NCBI GenBank assembly: GCA_023614405.1
Contig: CM042694.1
Coordinates: 481,961,392-482,025,391, forward strand
Source of the DNA: Avena insularis
Lineage: Eukaryota > Streptophyta > Magnoliopsida > Poales > Poaceae
Reading direction: 5' to 3'
DNA length: 64,000 nt
Each line of letters opens with the position of its first letter. Positions within the stretch are counted from its first letter, which is position 1. The translations under genes and the position numbers were made by a program. The notes under the pieces are model-generated. The model saw nothing but the letters and a program-made list of their open reading frames with translations. It was not told where the DNA came from and did not search any database. Of the stretch, positions 24,277 through 35,075 are shown piece after piece.

Positions 24277-25004
24277 ATCTGAATACTAAATATTGCTCTG
24301 TATTTTTCACACACAAAATCTACACAAAGATACGTACCAAAAATTGGGCACAAGGTGCAGCAGAAAAAGAACTCCAGGCGGGGCGTACTGCTCTCGATCG
24401 CCAGAAACCTCGCTCGAGGACAGAGGCAGGTAGGCTCGATCTGTAGCACCAGCGGGCCTCCTTCCCTTTTTTTCGTTGATCAGATCGCACGATCCCTGAT
24501 CGCGAGCAGGCAAGGAACAGAGGCGGGTGGCCCACGCTGGTGGACGAGGCCACGTGAGGCCTCGCTCGACCACAGAGGAGGTCTCTCCTCAGGCGAGCGA
24601 CGTGAGGCAAGACCAGCGATCAGACTCCCTTTTTTTTAAAACGGCCTTGATCGGATCTCCTGGATCAGCGTGCACAGAAACTAATCGTGGATCCTTCGAT
24701 CGAGCAGATCGCCCTAGCAGGCGTACGACGGCGGGACTCTGTCCCTTTTTTTTAAATCTTCGATTGGATCTAGTGTAGATCGATAGGACTCTCAAAAGAA
24801 TGCCCCGATCGGATCTAGTAGAAGTAGATCCATCTGATTCTAGCTGCCTTGTTCAGATCTGATCAAATCGCTGCGGATCTGATCTGCAATTCTGTTCTAG
24901 CCCAAGAACTCGCCTCCCAATCTCTTCTCCAACAAACTGATCTGTAAACTACTTGTAGAAAAATAGTACACAGATGATCCAAAAACACGCTGTGATCAAC
25001 GAAA
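24277..25004 (-). other. GagPR leader
   Basis: Untranslated leader between primer site and gag. It has GC-rich stretches and many gatcggatct-like repeats (24460-24900). Several open frames cross it on both strands, but they show no domain and overlap one another, so I do not call genes here. Confidence 0.6.
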
Positions 25005-25016
25005 GCTCTGATACCA
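25005..25016 (-). other. GagPR primer binding site
   Basis: The minus strand reads TGGTATCAGAGC, an exact initiator-Met tRNA primer site, two bases (GG) inside the middle LTR. Confidence 0.9.
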
Positions 25017-25018
25017 CC

Positions 25019-25575
25019 TGATACGGATCAAGCCGATGATCCTATAGTTTTGTCCCGATTTTTCACAGCGAGTTAACCCGGATGGTAATCTTCCAATAAC
25101 ACCGATGAATGTCACCTGAAGAAGAGGAATCAATCCAGCAAGTAACGTGATGAAGATCACCACGCCTCAAACCACAGCTCGATAATCCTTGATGCACACA
25201 AGAACCTTCGCAGCAAATCACTCGATATAATAGATAACGGTATCACCATCCCCGGAGGGATGATACACGGTGGAGCACAATATAGTTTTTTGACTAAACA
25301 ACTGAACTCCCCGAAACCCTAGGTGGGTGGCTCCTTTATATAGGAGGCCTACAACTAGTCGGTTGGATAGACCCAAACCGAACACACAAACGGACTCGAA
25401 CCTAACTTAGACTCAGACTCAATAACATAGCAACAATATTTGACACAACCTTAGACTTATCATTACATATCATAGGTCGTCCTGGCATGCCAATCATCAA
25501 TGGGATGCACCCCGCATCACCTAGCTTGGTGGAGTCCTGAAATTAGGCTTCACCTCCTCCTTCATGCCCATATCA
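25019..25575 (-). repeat. GagPR middle LTR (adjacent to primer site)
   Basis: 557 bp with a TATA box at 25335-25342 on the minus strand (TATATAAA). It is followed on its right by cc and then a further LTR. It differs from both other copies at scattered positions. Confidence 0.88.
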
Positions 25576-25577
25576 CC

Positions 25578-26134
25578 TGATACGGATCAAGCCAATGATC
25601 CTATAGTTTTGTCCCGGTCTTTCACAGTGAGTTAACACGGATGGTAATCTTCCAATAACGCCGATGAACATCACCTGAAGAAAAGGAATCAATCCAGCAA
25701 GTAACATGATGAAGATCACCACGCCTCAAACCACAGCTCGATAATCCTTGATGCACACAAGAACCTTCGCAGCAAATCACTCGATATAATAGATAACGGT
25801 ATCACCGTCCCCGGAGGGATGATGCACGGTGGAGCACAATATAGTTTTTTGACTAAACAACTGAACTCCCCTAAACCCTAGGTGGGTGGCTCCTTTATAT
25901 AGGGGGCCTACAACTAGTCGGTTGGGTAGACCCAAACCAAACACACAAACGGACTCGAACCTAACTTAGACTCGGACTCAATAACATAGCAACAATATTT
26001 GACACAACCTTAGACTTATCATTACATATCATAGGTCGTCCTGGCGTGCCAATCATCAATGGGATGCACCCCGCATCACCTAGATTGGTGGAGTCCTGAA
26101 ATTAGGCTTCACCTCCTCCTTCATGCCCGTATCA
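25578..26134 (-). repeat. GagPR outer LTR (tandem copy)
   Basis: 557 bp in direct tandem with the middle LTR, separated by cc (GG on the element strand). It carries the outer target duplication gtaaa on its right, so the whole three-LTR unit entered at one site. Confidence 0.88.
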
Positions 26135-26819
26135 GTAAACAATACGATTGTTCTATGAACAAAGGATTGTTATTTTATTCCTAGTAGCAACAGCACATCT
26201 AGTACCTTAGAGATTTCTGTCACTTCCCCAGATTACTAGAGGCATGAACCCACTATCAAGCATAAATACTCCCTCTTGGAGTTGCTAGCATCTACTCGTC
26301 CAAGATAGCTACTAACAACGGAAAGCATGCAAGATCACAAATAACAAAGACATGATAGAATCAATAATCAATCTGAAATAGCATCTCAATATCCATCGGA
26401 TCCCCGCAAACACAACATGTAGAATTAAAAATAGATGATCTTTATCATGAACGGAGCTCACAAGATCTAGACATGGTAGCACAAAGGAGAAGAACCAACC
26501 ATCTAGATACTACATGGACCCATAGTCCAGGGATGAACTACTCACGCATCACACTAGAGGCAGTCATGGTGATGAAGAAGGCCTCCAGGGTGATCTCTCC
26601 CCTCTAGCAGGGTGCCGGGAAGAGCTTCAGATCCCTCCGATCTAGGAATGGAGATGGCGGCGGCTACAGACTCTTTCGTGGAATTTTGATCGGGTCCTTA
26701 GGGTTTTCGTCCTGGAGGCAATATATATGCGAAGGGGCAAGGTCGGTGGAGTACCAGGGGGCCCACACCACCTGGTGGCACGGCTAGGGCTGGCCACGCC
26801 ACCACCAGGTGTGGCCGCC
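26135..26819 (-). repeat. Ath1 3' LTR, piece 2
   Basis: It continues the LTR after GagPR (matches 52131-52814). It is interrupted at 26820 by Ath2. The bases ccgcc at 26815-26819 are the target duplication. Confidence 0.9.
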
Positions 26820-28233
26820 TGATGTCTATGCACTTCTATTCTTGTAGACAGTTGTTGGGCCTCCAAGTGCAGAGGTTTGTAAAACAGCAACAAGTTTCCA
26901 TTAAGTGGATTAGCCAAGGTTTATCGAACTCAGGGAGGAAGTGGTCAAAGGTATCCCTCTCAAGCAACCCTGCAATCAAGATACAAGAAGTCTCTTGTGT
27001 CCCCAACACACCCAATACACTTGTCAGGTGTATAGGTGCACTAGTTCGGTGAAGAGATATTTAAATACAAGTGGTATGGATAATTATGAGTGGTAACAGT
27101 GCTAGAAAAGAGCTTGATAGGTAGGAAGAGACTAAAGGCAATCTGAAATAAAGATGGAAGCAAGCAAACATGTAACAGATCTAGTTGCAAACGGTGTTTC
27201 AATGCTTAGAAACAAGGCCTAGGGATCATACTTTCGCTAGTGAACACTCTCATATAAATATATTCTCTTTATGATACTACTCTGAACTATTCTTCGGTTG
27301 GATAACTCTAATCCATGGTAGGGCTATAACAACACACCTCAAAGTTCGCTTTCCCCATCTAGATAACCCCTCACTATCACCTTGAGCGCTAGATGGTTCC
27401 AACAAACACCACAATCTCATAGAGACATCCAACTAAAATTATACTCATGATATTTATTTATGTAATCTTAGCCAAAGTGCCACACGGTGTGCACACTATC
27501 AACTTCACACACGTGGGGATAAGCATAGATTAATTAAAGCACTTGAGTAGCAGAATAGATCTATAGATTACAAAGCTCATGATCTCATAAGATCGTGCAT
27601 AGAGACAGAGATGAACACATAGCTACCGGTAGATCCCTTAGCCTCGAGGAAGAACTACTCCCTCATCATCATGGGAATCAGCAATGGCGATGGTGATGGT
27701 GGTGGAGATTGATGGAGATGGCTCCGGGGGCAATTCCCCGTCCCCGCAGGGTGCCAGAACAGAGACTTTCTATCCCCCGAATCTCCCCTTTGGTGGCGGT
27801 GGCGCTGTGGAGGTTTTCGTGGCTTTCTCCTGGATGATTTAGGGTTTCTGCATCGGAGGCTTCTTATAGGCAAAAGGGGAGGCCGAGGGGGTACCCGAGG
27901 CGGCTGCACCCCCTAGGCGCGAGCCAGGCTAGGCCGCGTGGCCAGGGTGTGTGGCCCTCTCGAGGCCCTTCTCCGTCTCGTCTTCTGGCTCCGTGTTCCC
28001 CTCGGTGAAATAGGCATATTGGCTTTTGTCCCGTCTAATTCCGAGAATAATCATTTTTTAGCTTTTCTGGAACCAAAAATAGAGAAAACAGGCAACTGGC
28101 ACTATGGCATCTTGTCAATAGGTTAGTTCCAGAAAGTATATAAAAATACCTCAAAGTATAGACAAAGCATAGGACAAATGATATAAAACAAGCATGGAAC
28201 ATCAAAAATTATAAATACGTTTACGACGTATCA
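26820..28233 (-). repeat. Ath2 3' LTR
   Basis: It begins TGATGTCTATGCAC and ends TTTACGACGTATCA. A TATA-like element (minus strand GCCTATAAGAAG) lies near 27862-27873. Confidence 0.9.
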
Positions 28234-28905
28234 AGCATCCCCAAGCTTAACTCCTGCTCGTCCTCGAGTAGGTAAGTAATAAAAATAATAATTTTTGAGG
28301 TGACATGCACCATCACAATCAAGATCAAACCATTTGCAAGCATTGAAAGATGGTATCAAAGAACTCTAAACATGAGCATGAAAGATGAAGTTCTAACAAT
28401 AAGACAAAGTAACTATGTTGCAACATGAAAAGGTACAAACAAAAGATTCATGAATAATAATGCTTTGAAAGATGTTTGTTTGTTTCACATATATAAAACA
28501 TAATTTGAATGGTATTCGGCTTGTCCCTCATGGAGTAGCAAAACATAAATGCATAGGACACCTTCAAAGTTCATAAGGGTGACTAGATAAAAATAGTTCA
28601 AGAACAAGCAATATCAACATTATGAATCAATCAATAAGTTTTGGGACAATGCACATAGAACTAAGAATGATAACTATGCTCTCTTAATTGGTGCCAAAGG
28701 ATAGAAGGTGGAGACTCAATATAAAAGTGGAAGAAAGGCCCTCATAGAAGGAAGCAGGGATTCAAGTCTCATAAAGAGCTTCCAAAAATTATGGTACTTA
28801 TTAGCTTTCAGCTCTCATTGCCCCTATCATAAGCATCTTGAAGTGATTAAGGTTAAAGTGAACAAACTATGGAGTATATGCTTGACAAAGTATAAGTTGG
28901 AAATC
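28234..28905 (-). other. Ath2 noncoding interior next to the 3' LTR
   Basis: It begins agcatccccaagcttaactcc and is homologous to 39269-39940 of Ath3 and 47623-48290 of Ath1. It has no coding frame. It is cut at 28901-28905 (aaatc) by Solo1. Confidence 0.7.
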
Positions 28906-30128
28906 TGTAACATCCTAAAACTTTAATCAAGGTTATCAAGATCCAAATCACCCAATTTAGGGTTAACAAAAACTTTTTATTATTAAAACAATTAGGAATG
29001 CATATGTGTGTTGCATTAATATAAAATTGTTTTGAATGGCCATGTTTGTTTGCTCTAATGGTTGTAAAATGATTCAAAGATGAATGCCACGTCATCTACA
29101 TCATTCCCAAGCAAAACCCAAAGAAAAAGAAATCAAATAAGATTAATAAATGAAAATGGTCACTTTTGCCATTTTAATCCACTAGGCCACTTTAGGTGTT
29201 TCTAGAAGTCAAATTCAAGCCGAAACATTTCTAACTCTTTACACCCCTTGTTAGTACAAGTAATGATCTACCAAGGCCCACTTTGAAATCTTATAAAAAC
29301 TTTTAAACTCTAATTTTAAATGGCATTTGAAAATGGAATCCATTTCATATGCATAGATCCCACTTTTGCAAAAACCACTCAAATGAGTTCACCTTGACAA
29401 TCCCAAGCAACCACAGATGCTTAAGCATATGACTAACACATCCACCAAAAATCTTTTCAAAATTCAAATAAAAGTTTCATGCGGCCATTTTGTCGAACAG
29501 TTGGCAGGCAGAGAAAAATTAGCCTAACTAATACTGTTGCCAATTGATTTCTTGTCTCCCATTTAAACCTCACATCTCTCCTCTGTCCCCTCTTAGCCTA
29601 ACTAACCCCCAGACAACCCCTCTCCAACCCTGCAGCGCTAGTACCGTGCTGGCCGTTCTTGGTTGCCGCCGGCCGAGCGTGGGCAACGCGCCAGAGACAG
29701 GGTCGCGCCAATCCAGCACGTCCCCTAGCTCCGCCGCACCCTACCACGACCCCCTGTCCACCCCATGGACGCAGCCAGCCCCTGGACCACCGTAGACAGC
29801 TTGTGCCCACCGCCTATGTGCCATGCACGGAGCATGCCAGAGCGTCGTCCCCGACAGGCCAGCACAAGCCGCGCCTTGACCCTAGCTTCCACGCGTCGCT
29901 CCGCCTTGACCCCAGCACACCGCCAGACATGCCATTTTCCCGCCGCGCGACCAGCAGCCACCGCACGCCGCGTCGAGCACCACCTCTGCCGCCCCTAGCT
30001 GCGCCATTGCGCCGTAGCTGACCGCCAGGAGGCAAGACACCATCCGCCTACACTGCCCATGCCTCTAGCACCCTGTACCGTCGTCTCTGACGAGCCGTAC
30101 CCATGCTGCTCTGCCACTTCATCGACCC

Positions 30129-30137
30129 TATATAAGG
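30129..30137 (+). promoter_or_regulatory. TATA box in Solo1
   Basis: TATATAAGG lies after a GC-rich stretch and before a C-rich leader-like sequence. It is the likely promoter of the LTR. Confidence 0.55.
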
Positions 30138-31259
30138 AGCCCTCCCCAGCACCAATTTGCCACACTCCAACACTCCCCACCTCCCACTGAGTCCCTCACA
30201 CCATCCCTGGAGCCACTCGAGCCACCGTTCGCTGGAATTTCCACCGGAGTCGCCGCAGCAGAGGAGAAAGGGGCCCATGGATTGCGACCACCCTAGGAGC
30301 CACCGCGACCTTGCATGAGCCCGTCGTCGTCTCCTTGTTCGATCGCCCCCATCGCCACGTTAGCTGGAGCCTGGTAAACCCCAGTAGACCCCCACCGAGC
30401 CGCTAGGGTTCCGTCTCGCTGGCGACCAGTCCATCGTCGATGATGAACCGCAGCCATTGATCTAGGTTCTAATCGCACATCCCACATCGCCCCGTACCGC
30501 TTCGCGTTAGAAGAGCCGCTGACATGCGGGACCCCCTTGTTAGTTGCCAGCTGCGCCGCGGAGTGCCACTGGGCCGGCCCATTTTCTTTCCCGCGCTGGC
30601 CCTAGAATTCAAATGTAGATTTTTCTATTTAGACTTAATCTAGATTCTGTCCTCGTGTTTAAAAATCAATTCAGAAAGATTTACTTAACCAAATGACATG
30701 ATTCCAATTTTGTTGGAAAGATAATTTAAATCTCTATCCAAGTCCATTGGATTTAAATCAATTAGAGTTATAGATCACCTATAGCAAAAATAACAAGACA
30801 GAGACTTTTCTACATTCCAACATTTTTCAAAAATCAACCATAATAGCTTTTGAGTTTATTCCAACTCTCCAAAATCACATTTGACAATACCTATATGAAT
30901 ATGTAATAATATTTAGGTTTGCATGCAGTGACTTTGGACTAGTACCAAATTAATGCTATATAGGAATTTCTAGTCACTTTAAATTATTTAAATATTAATC
31001 CTAAACTTTATAAAATGTGACCAACATTTAAATCAAATTCCCATGTATTAGAATATGTGGTGATGACATGTGTCCACATGATCCCATATTTTAAATTGGA
31101 GAATACTAAATCTTAATTAATTTCAATGAGTAGAAATTACTTTTCTCAAATAAAATAAATGAAACTAGTTCATTAAACCTTGTGATGTTTGCGATGATAC
31201 TAGATCATCAAATATGTGCCTTAGTGTGCTAAGTAGACTAGTTAAGTATTGTTTGGTGA

Positions 31260-31413
31260 TTGTGTATTCCGTATGTATTTATAGACGATAGTATCGACCA
31301 AGTCTACGAGGAGGAGGAGTTCTACCCCGAAGAAGACGAGGAGAATTTCAACCACTGCACCAATCAAGGCAAGCTATTATTGGCAAGCTAAAACTTGCAA
31401 GCCATCACTAGAT
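31260..31413 (+). other. Acidic coding-like segment inside Solo1
   Basis: A forward frame reads D-D-S-I-D-Q-V-Y-E-E-E-E-F-Y-P-E-E-D-E-E-N-F and ends in a stop at about 31389-31391. A possible splice acceptor (tttatag) precedes it. A second acidic stretch, W-P-D-Y-E-E-D-Y-P-E-G-G-Q-Q-D-D-Y-D-N-stop, lies at about 32487-32549. Both are too short to call genes. They could be exons of an LTR-borne or captured acidic protein, or chance. Confidence 0.3.
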
Positions 31414-33012
31414 GCAAGTTAACCTAAGCAAGATGCATTAGGCATCCTTTGGTTATACCTTTTGAATTATACCTATCCTAAGTTTTACTTACAAGCTTTA
31501 CTTTCTTTTACTTTACCAAAGTTCTTTACTTTGTTTATAGATAGCATAAAGAGTATAAAACTTGGCCTATCTAGTTAGACTTAGATGTCATTCTATGGAA
31601 TGAGATTGAGATTAGCATCCCATATTAGTGAACACTCTTAACTTAGTGTTTAGAGCTAAACCAAAAACTTGATCACTTTAGATGGGAATACTTGGTGAAA
31701 ATGCTTATGAAAACCTTGGAATGATGAGTCATTCTATTGAGATGTTTTGACATGTGTTGAGAAACACAAATGGTTTATGATGATGAAAATGTTGAGGCAT
31801 GAGCCTTAGCCCTTTATAAAAACTGATCGTTGGGTTCAGATGAGATACCATTCCAATTTTATCGTACAACCACAATACCTGAATTGGGTAAGGCTTAGCC
31901 AGAAGTTTATATGCATTAGTATTGGTTCCCTCGCGGGAGAGGTTTGAGTTGAGGCTACCTCTCAATGTTGTCCACCTATGCAATGCCCAGGATGGCAGAT
32001 GGCCATGGCTGGGCGGCCAAGCTCATAGGAGAGGTGCTTATACTAGAGTGTGTGAGGGAAAAGGTTATGTTTGATTATCTGCATACTAAGTATGATGATT
32101 CAGGGTTATCCCTGACAGATGTATCGAATTTTGTGGTGAAAGTGTACCACCTCTGCAGAGTGTCAAACTATTCGAATAGCCGCATCCGCGGTTATGGACA
32201 GTTGGAGTGGCCATACTATTCCGTTGTCAGATGTTTTCAAAATGACTTATGAAATGAATTGTGACCTGAATTGACCACAACATGGTTGTGACTATGACAA
32301 ATAAGTTCCCAGTTAGGTGATTTCAAACTTTATTTTATCTTTCTTTGTTTCTGAACTCAGCTTAGGTTTCAAACTTAACTTTGCAAATAAACTTAGAACT
32401 TAGCACTCCTACTAGATCTACCTTACTTTATAGTGATAGTTTGCGAGTACTTAAAGAGTACTCATGGATTTGTCCTTGGTTATTCCCGTGGCCAGACTAT
32501 GAGGAGGACTATCCAGAAGGAGGACAGCAGGACGACTACGACAACTAGGATCATCTCCCATCATCAGTATTACCTGTGACACTGAAGATGGAGCCCACTG
32601 CTACGCTATTTATTCCGCTACTTGTTTGTACTAAGACTGGATCATGAGATCCTCTATTTGTGTAAGACCTTATTATGGTTTGTAATGGAGGATGTACTAT
32701 GATATCTAATTTGTTATGTCTCACAAAAATGGTAATCCTGGGATTGCGATGTATGGCATAACAGGCATCTGGGATTAAAAATCCGGGTGTTGACACAATC
32801 TCATGTCCCTTGAATACGAGGGTCGCTCCTCATGCTACTCAAGTTTAGTTACCGGTAAGTTCTTGTCATAGTAAGTACATGTGTATCATAGAGAACCGCC
32901 AATGGGGTACCCCTTGCACATGATACACAGGAGCTATCCCATAATCAAAATGACAAGGCAAGCAGACAATGATCATCTCAGCAATCTTCTTATTTACCAT
33001 GGGAAAATGGTG

Positions 33013-33077
33013 CTTTTTTCTCTCTTTCCTCTTTTCTCATCTTTTTTTTCTTTTTCTCGATCTCTATCTCTTTTTTT
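33013..33077. repeat. Pyrimidine tract, Ath2 copy
   Basis: About 65 bases of almost only C and T. Counterparts lie at 40150-40229 (Ath3) and 48501-48553 (Ath1). On the element strand it is a purine tract inside the interior. Confidence 0.6.
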
Positions 33078-34378
33078 ATAATAAGAATGCTTCATAGATT
33101 GCTCACTATGGTGATGCTGCAAGTTTCCACCATGATTAGGCATGGCTTAGGCTAGCGGCCCAGGCGTTTCTCTAACACACATACATAACTCCATGGACTT
33201 ACAAGCTCCTCTTTCATTTCACACCGACGACATCCATAAACAAAAGAGCATGATATCAACTAGGTACAATGTACAAGTGCAATGTTGAAAGCGTTCCCCA
33301 TGATAGCATGGTTCTGCTAATCCCAACGTATAAGTGCAAGCATATACAACATAGATGACACAATGGTTCAAGTTTATTAGGGGCAAGAAAAATAAAGTGT
33401 GCCATCAAGTTTGTGAGAGCTTTAATCACTAATTTTCACATAACAAGTTTAATTTGGAAGATAGATAAATCAATAATATACTTGGAATGGTGTAACACAC
33501 CATGCATAGGAATTTATAGTGGACTCTTTGGAATAACTTGGTTTCTTGGGAGTTGGATGCATGAGTAGAGCTTACTCCATACAAGTGGAGGCTAGGAAAA
33601 GACTGGGAGCGACCAACTAAGAGAGGAATAGTGGCCATAATCATGCAGAGTGACAAAACATTATCAATCAAAGCATAAAGTGGTACCACAAGTCAAAAAA
33701 CTAAATGATCATAGAGTCTAAGGTGACTGGTTCATAGTCATAACATGGTGTGAGCATGTGCCAAGTTAACCCAAACAAAGCATCAAAGGAGAATACCACA
33801 ATATTATGCTTTTGTATGCTAAAACAACGCATGATTATTTCAAGGCACATTAAGCAATCTCAATTGTTTGGAACAAGTCATGTTACAGCAATAATCACTA
33901 AGCATAATGTCAAAGCAACATCTAGCATGACATGATAATGTCTAAGCCACAGTCAAAACAAGCTCCCTTTTGTACCACTAAAGCATGGAGCTTTCTACTC
34001 TCTTCCAACACCAATCAACTTATTTGAAAGAACGCACAAAGATAATAATAAATAAAGATTAGTGAGCTTGTCTCACAAATCCAAAAAGAAGAACTAAAAA
34101 GTTCTAAGCTGAAAGCACAAGAAAACTAAGGCTAAACACAGTGCTAGCAAAAGAGAACACTCACAAAACAATAAGAATGAAAAGTAGAGTGTTCTAAACA
34201 ATGAAAGCAGAGTGTGTCTCTCTCCAAAAGAAGTGCTGGGATCCAACCAACTTATTGCAGAAAAAAAAGCAAAAGAAAACTAAAAACAAAAACAAAGACA
34301 CTCCAAGAACAACACAACAGTGCATGAAACAAAAAAACGAAGTGTCTAGAAAGACCTGAGCTTTTTATTGATGAAGAA

Positions 34379-34399
34379 GGGGATGCCTTGGGCATCCCC
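34379..34399. other. Conserved hairpin, Ath2 copy
   Basis: GGGGATGCC-TTG-GGCATCCCC: 9-bp perfect arms and a 3-base loop. Counterparts lie at 41338-41358 (Ath3, one arm mismatch) and 49651-49671 (Ath1, perfect). Confidence 0.75.
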
Positions 34400-35075
34400 A
34401 AGCTTTGACGCTTCTACCTCTTGAATATTTCTTGGTGTGACATGGGGTGTCATCCCCAAGCTTGAGCTTTTGTCCATTCTTCATCTCATTACATCATTCT
34501 TTCCCTACACCTAAAAATTTCCTTCATACAAAACTTCACACAATCTTCATTAGCAACATTAGTGCATTCAAAACATAATAAACCTTTGGGTTTTAGTTTT
34601 AAAACAGCAAAACTTTCATTAAAAACACAATCTACTGTAGCAATTCCCTCAAAAATCTCAATTCACCAAAAAGAACCCAAAAAGAAATCGATAAAGAGGC
34701 AAATGCAAATAATGGCAGAAATCTGACAAAACAGACCAGCAGGTGAAAACCGATTGTTTCGAAGACCTTATGTTGCTCAAATCAAAAAGTGTTGAACTAA
34801 CAAAAGTTAGCTAACAACCTGGGGGATGTATTCAGAAAATTACAGCTCAATCCGACATACAGAGTTATTTCACGAATTTTTACAGTGAAGCACAAAAATC
34901 TGTTTCGGGTCAGCACTTCCCCAAATCTTACTTCCCTCTCATTAGATGTTATTATTGGCACAAAAATCAAATAAGAAAAAGATAAGGAGAGGTTATTACA
35001 GAAGTATTAACTTCCAAGACTCAAGAAAACTATTGGGTTATCTCCTCAGAAGTACTTTTCTTTAACGCCTTTGAG

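Larger units (their letters stand above)
22158..26134 (-). mobile_element. GagPR: 4-kb non-autonomous gypsy element with three LTRs
   Basis: It is flanked by perfect duplications gtaaa (22153-22157, 26135-26139) and reads leftward. Three LTR copies of about 556 bp lie at 22158-22713, 25019-25575 and 25578-26134. All start TGATAC and end TATCA. The last two are separated only by cc. A primer site for initiator Met tRNA stands at 25005-25016, two bases inside the middle LTR. A purine tract lies at about 22714-22731 beside the left LTR. The only coding sequence is one gag-protease frame. RT, RNase H and integrase are absent. Confidence 0.88.
28906..32795 (+). mobile_element. Solo1: 3.9-kb solo LTR of an unassigned, probably gypsy, family
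   Basis: It starts TGTAACATCC and ends GGGTGTTGACA. It is flanked by aaatc (28901-28905) and caatc (32796-32800). Removing it restores aaatctcatgtccc as seen in Ath3 near 39934. It has no primer site, polypurine tract or enzyme domain. It contains a GC-rich part (29560-30600) with a TATA box at 30129-30137, which sets the forward orientation, and AT-rich flanks. These traits fit a long LTR left after recombination between two LTRs. A short LARD cannot be excluded. Confidence 0.7.
32801..35075 (-). other. Ath2 noncoding 3' interior
   Basis: Homologous along its length to Ath3 (39940-42053) and Ath1 (48290-50330) although the LTRs differ. It contains a long pyrimidine tract (33013-33077, purine-rich on the element strand) and a perfect 9-bp hairpin (34379-34399). 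No coding frame is supported. Confidence 0.7.

Noticed and set aside
24307..24795. Overlapping open frames on both strands in the GC-rich GagPR leader
   Set aside because: They lack domains, overlap in several frames and lie between primer site and gag, as expected for GC-rich untranslated sequence.
22158..26134. Satellite or CRISPR-like array from the three repeated 557-bp units
   Set aside because: The repeats have TG/CA ends, TATA boxes, a primer site and a polypurine tract beside them, and are bounded by one target duplication. They are LTRs.
29544..30487. Pro/Ala/Arg-rich open frames in the GC-rich part of Solo1
   Set aside because: They occur in several frames on both strands of one GC-rich promoter-like region, with no recognisable domain.
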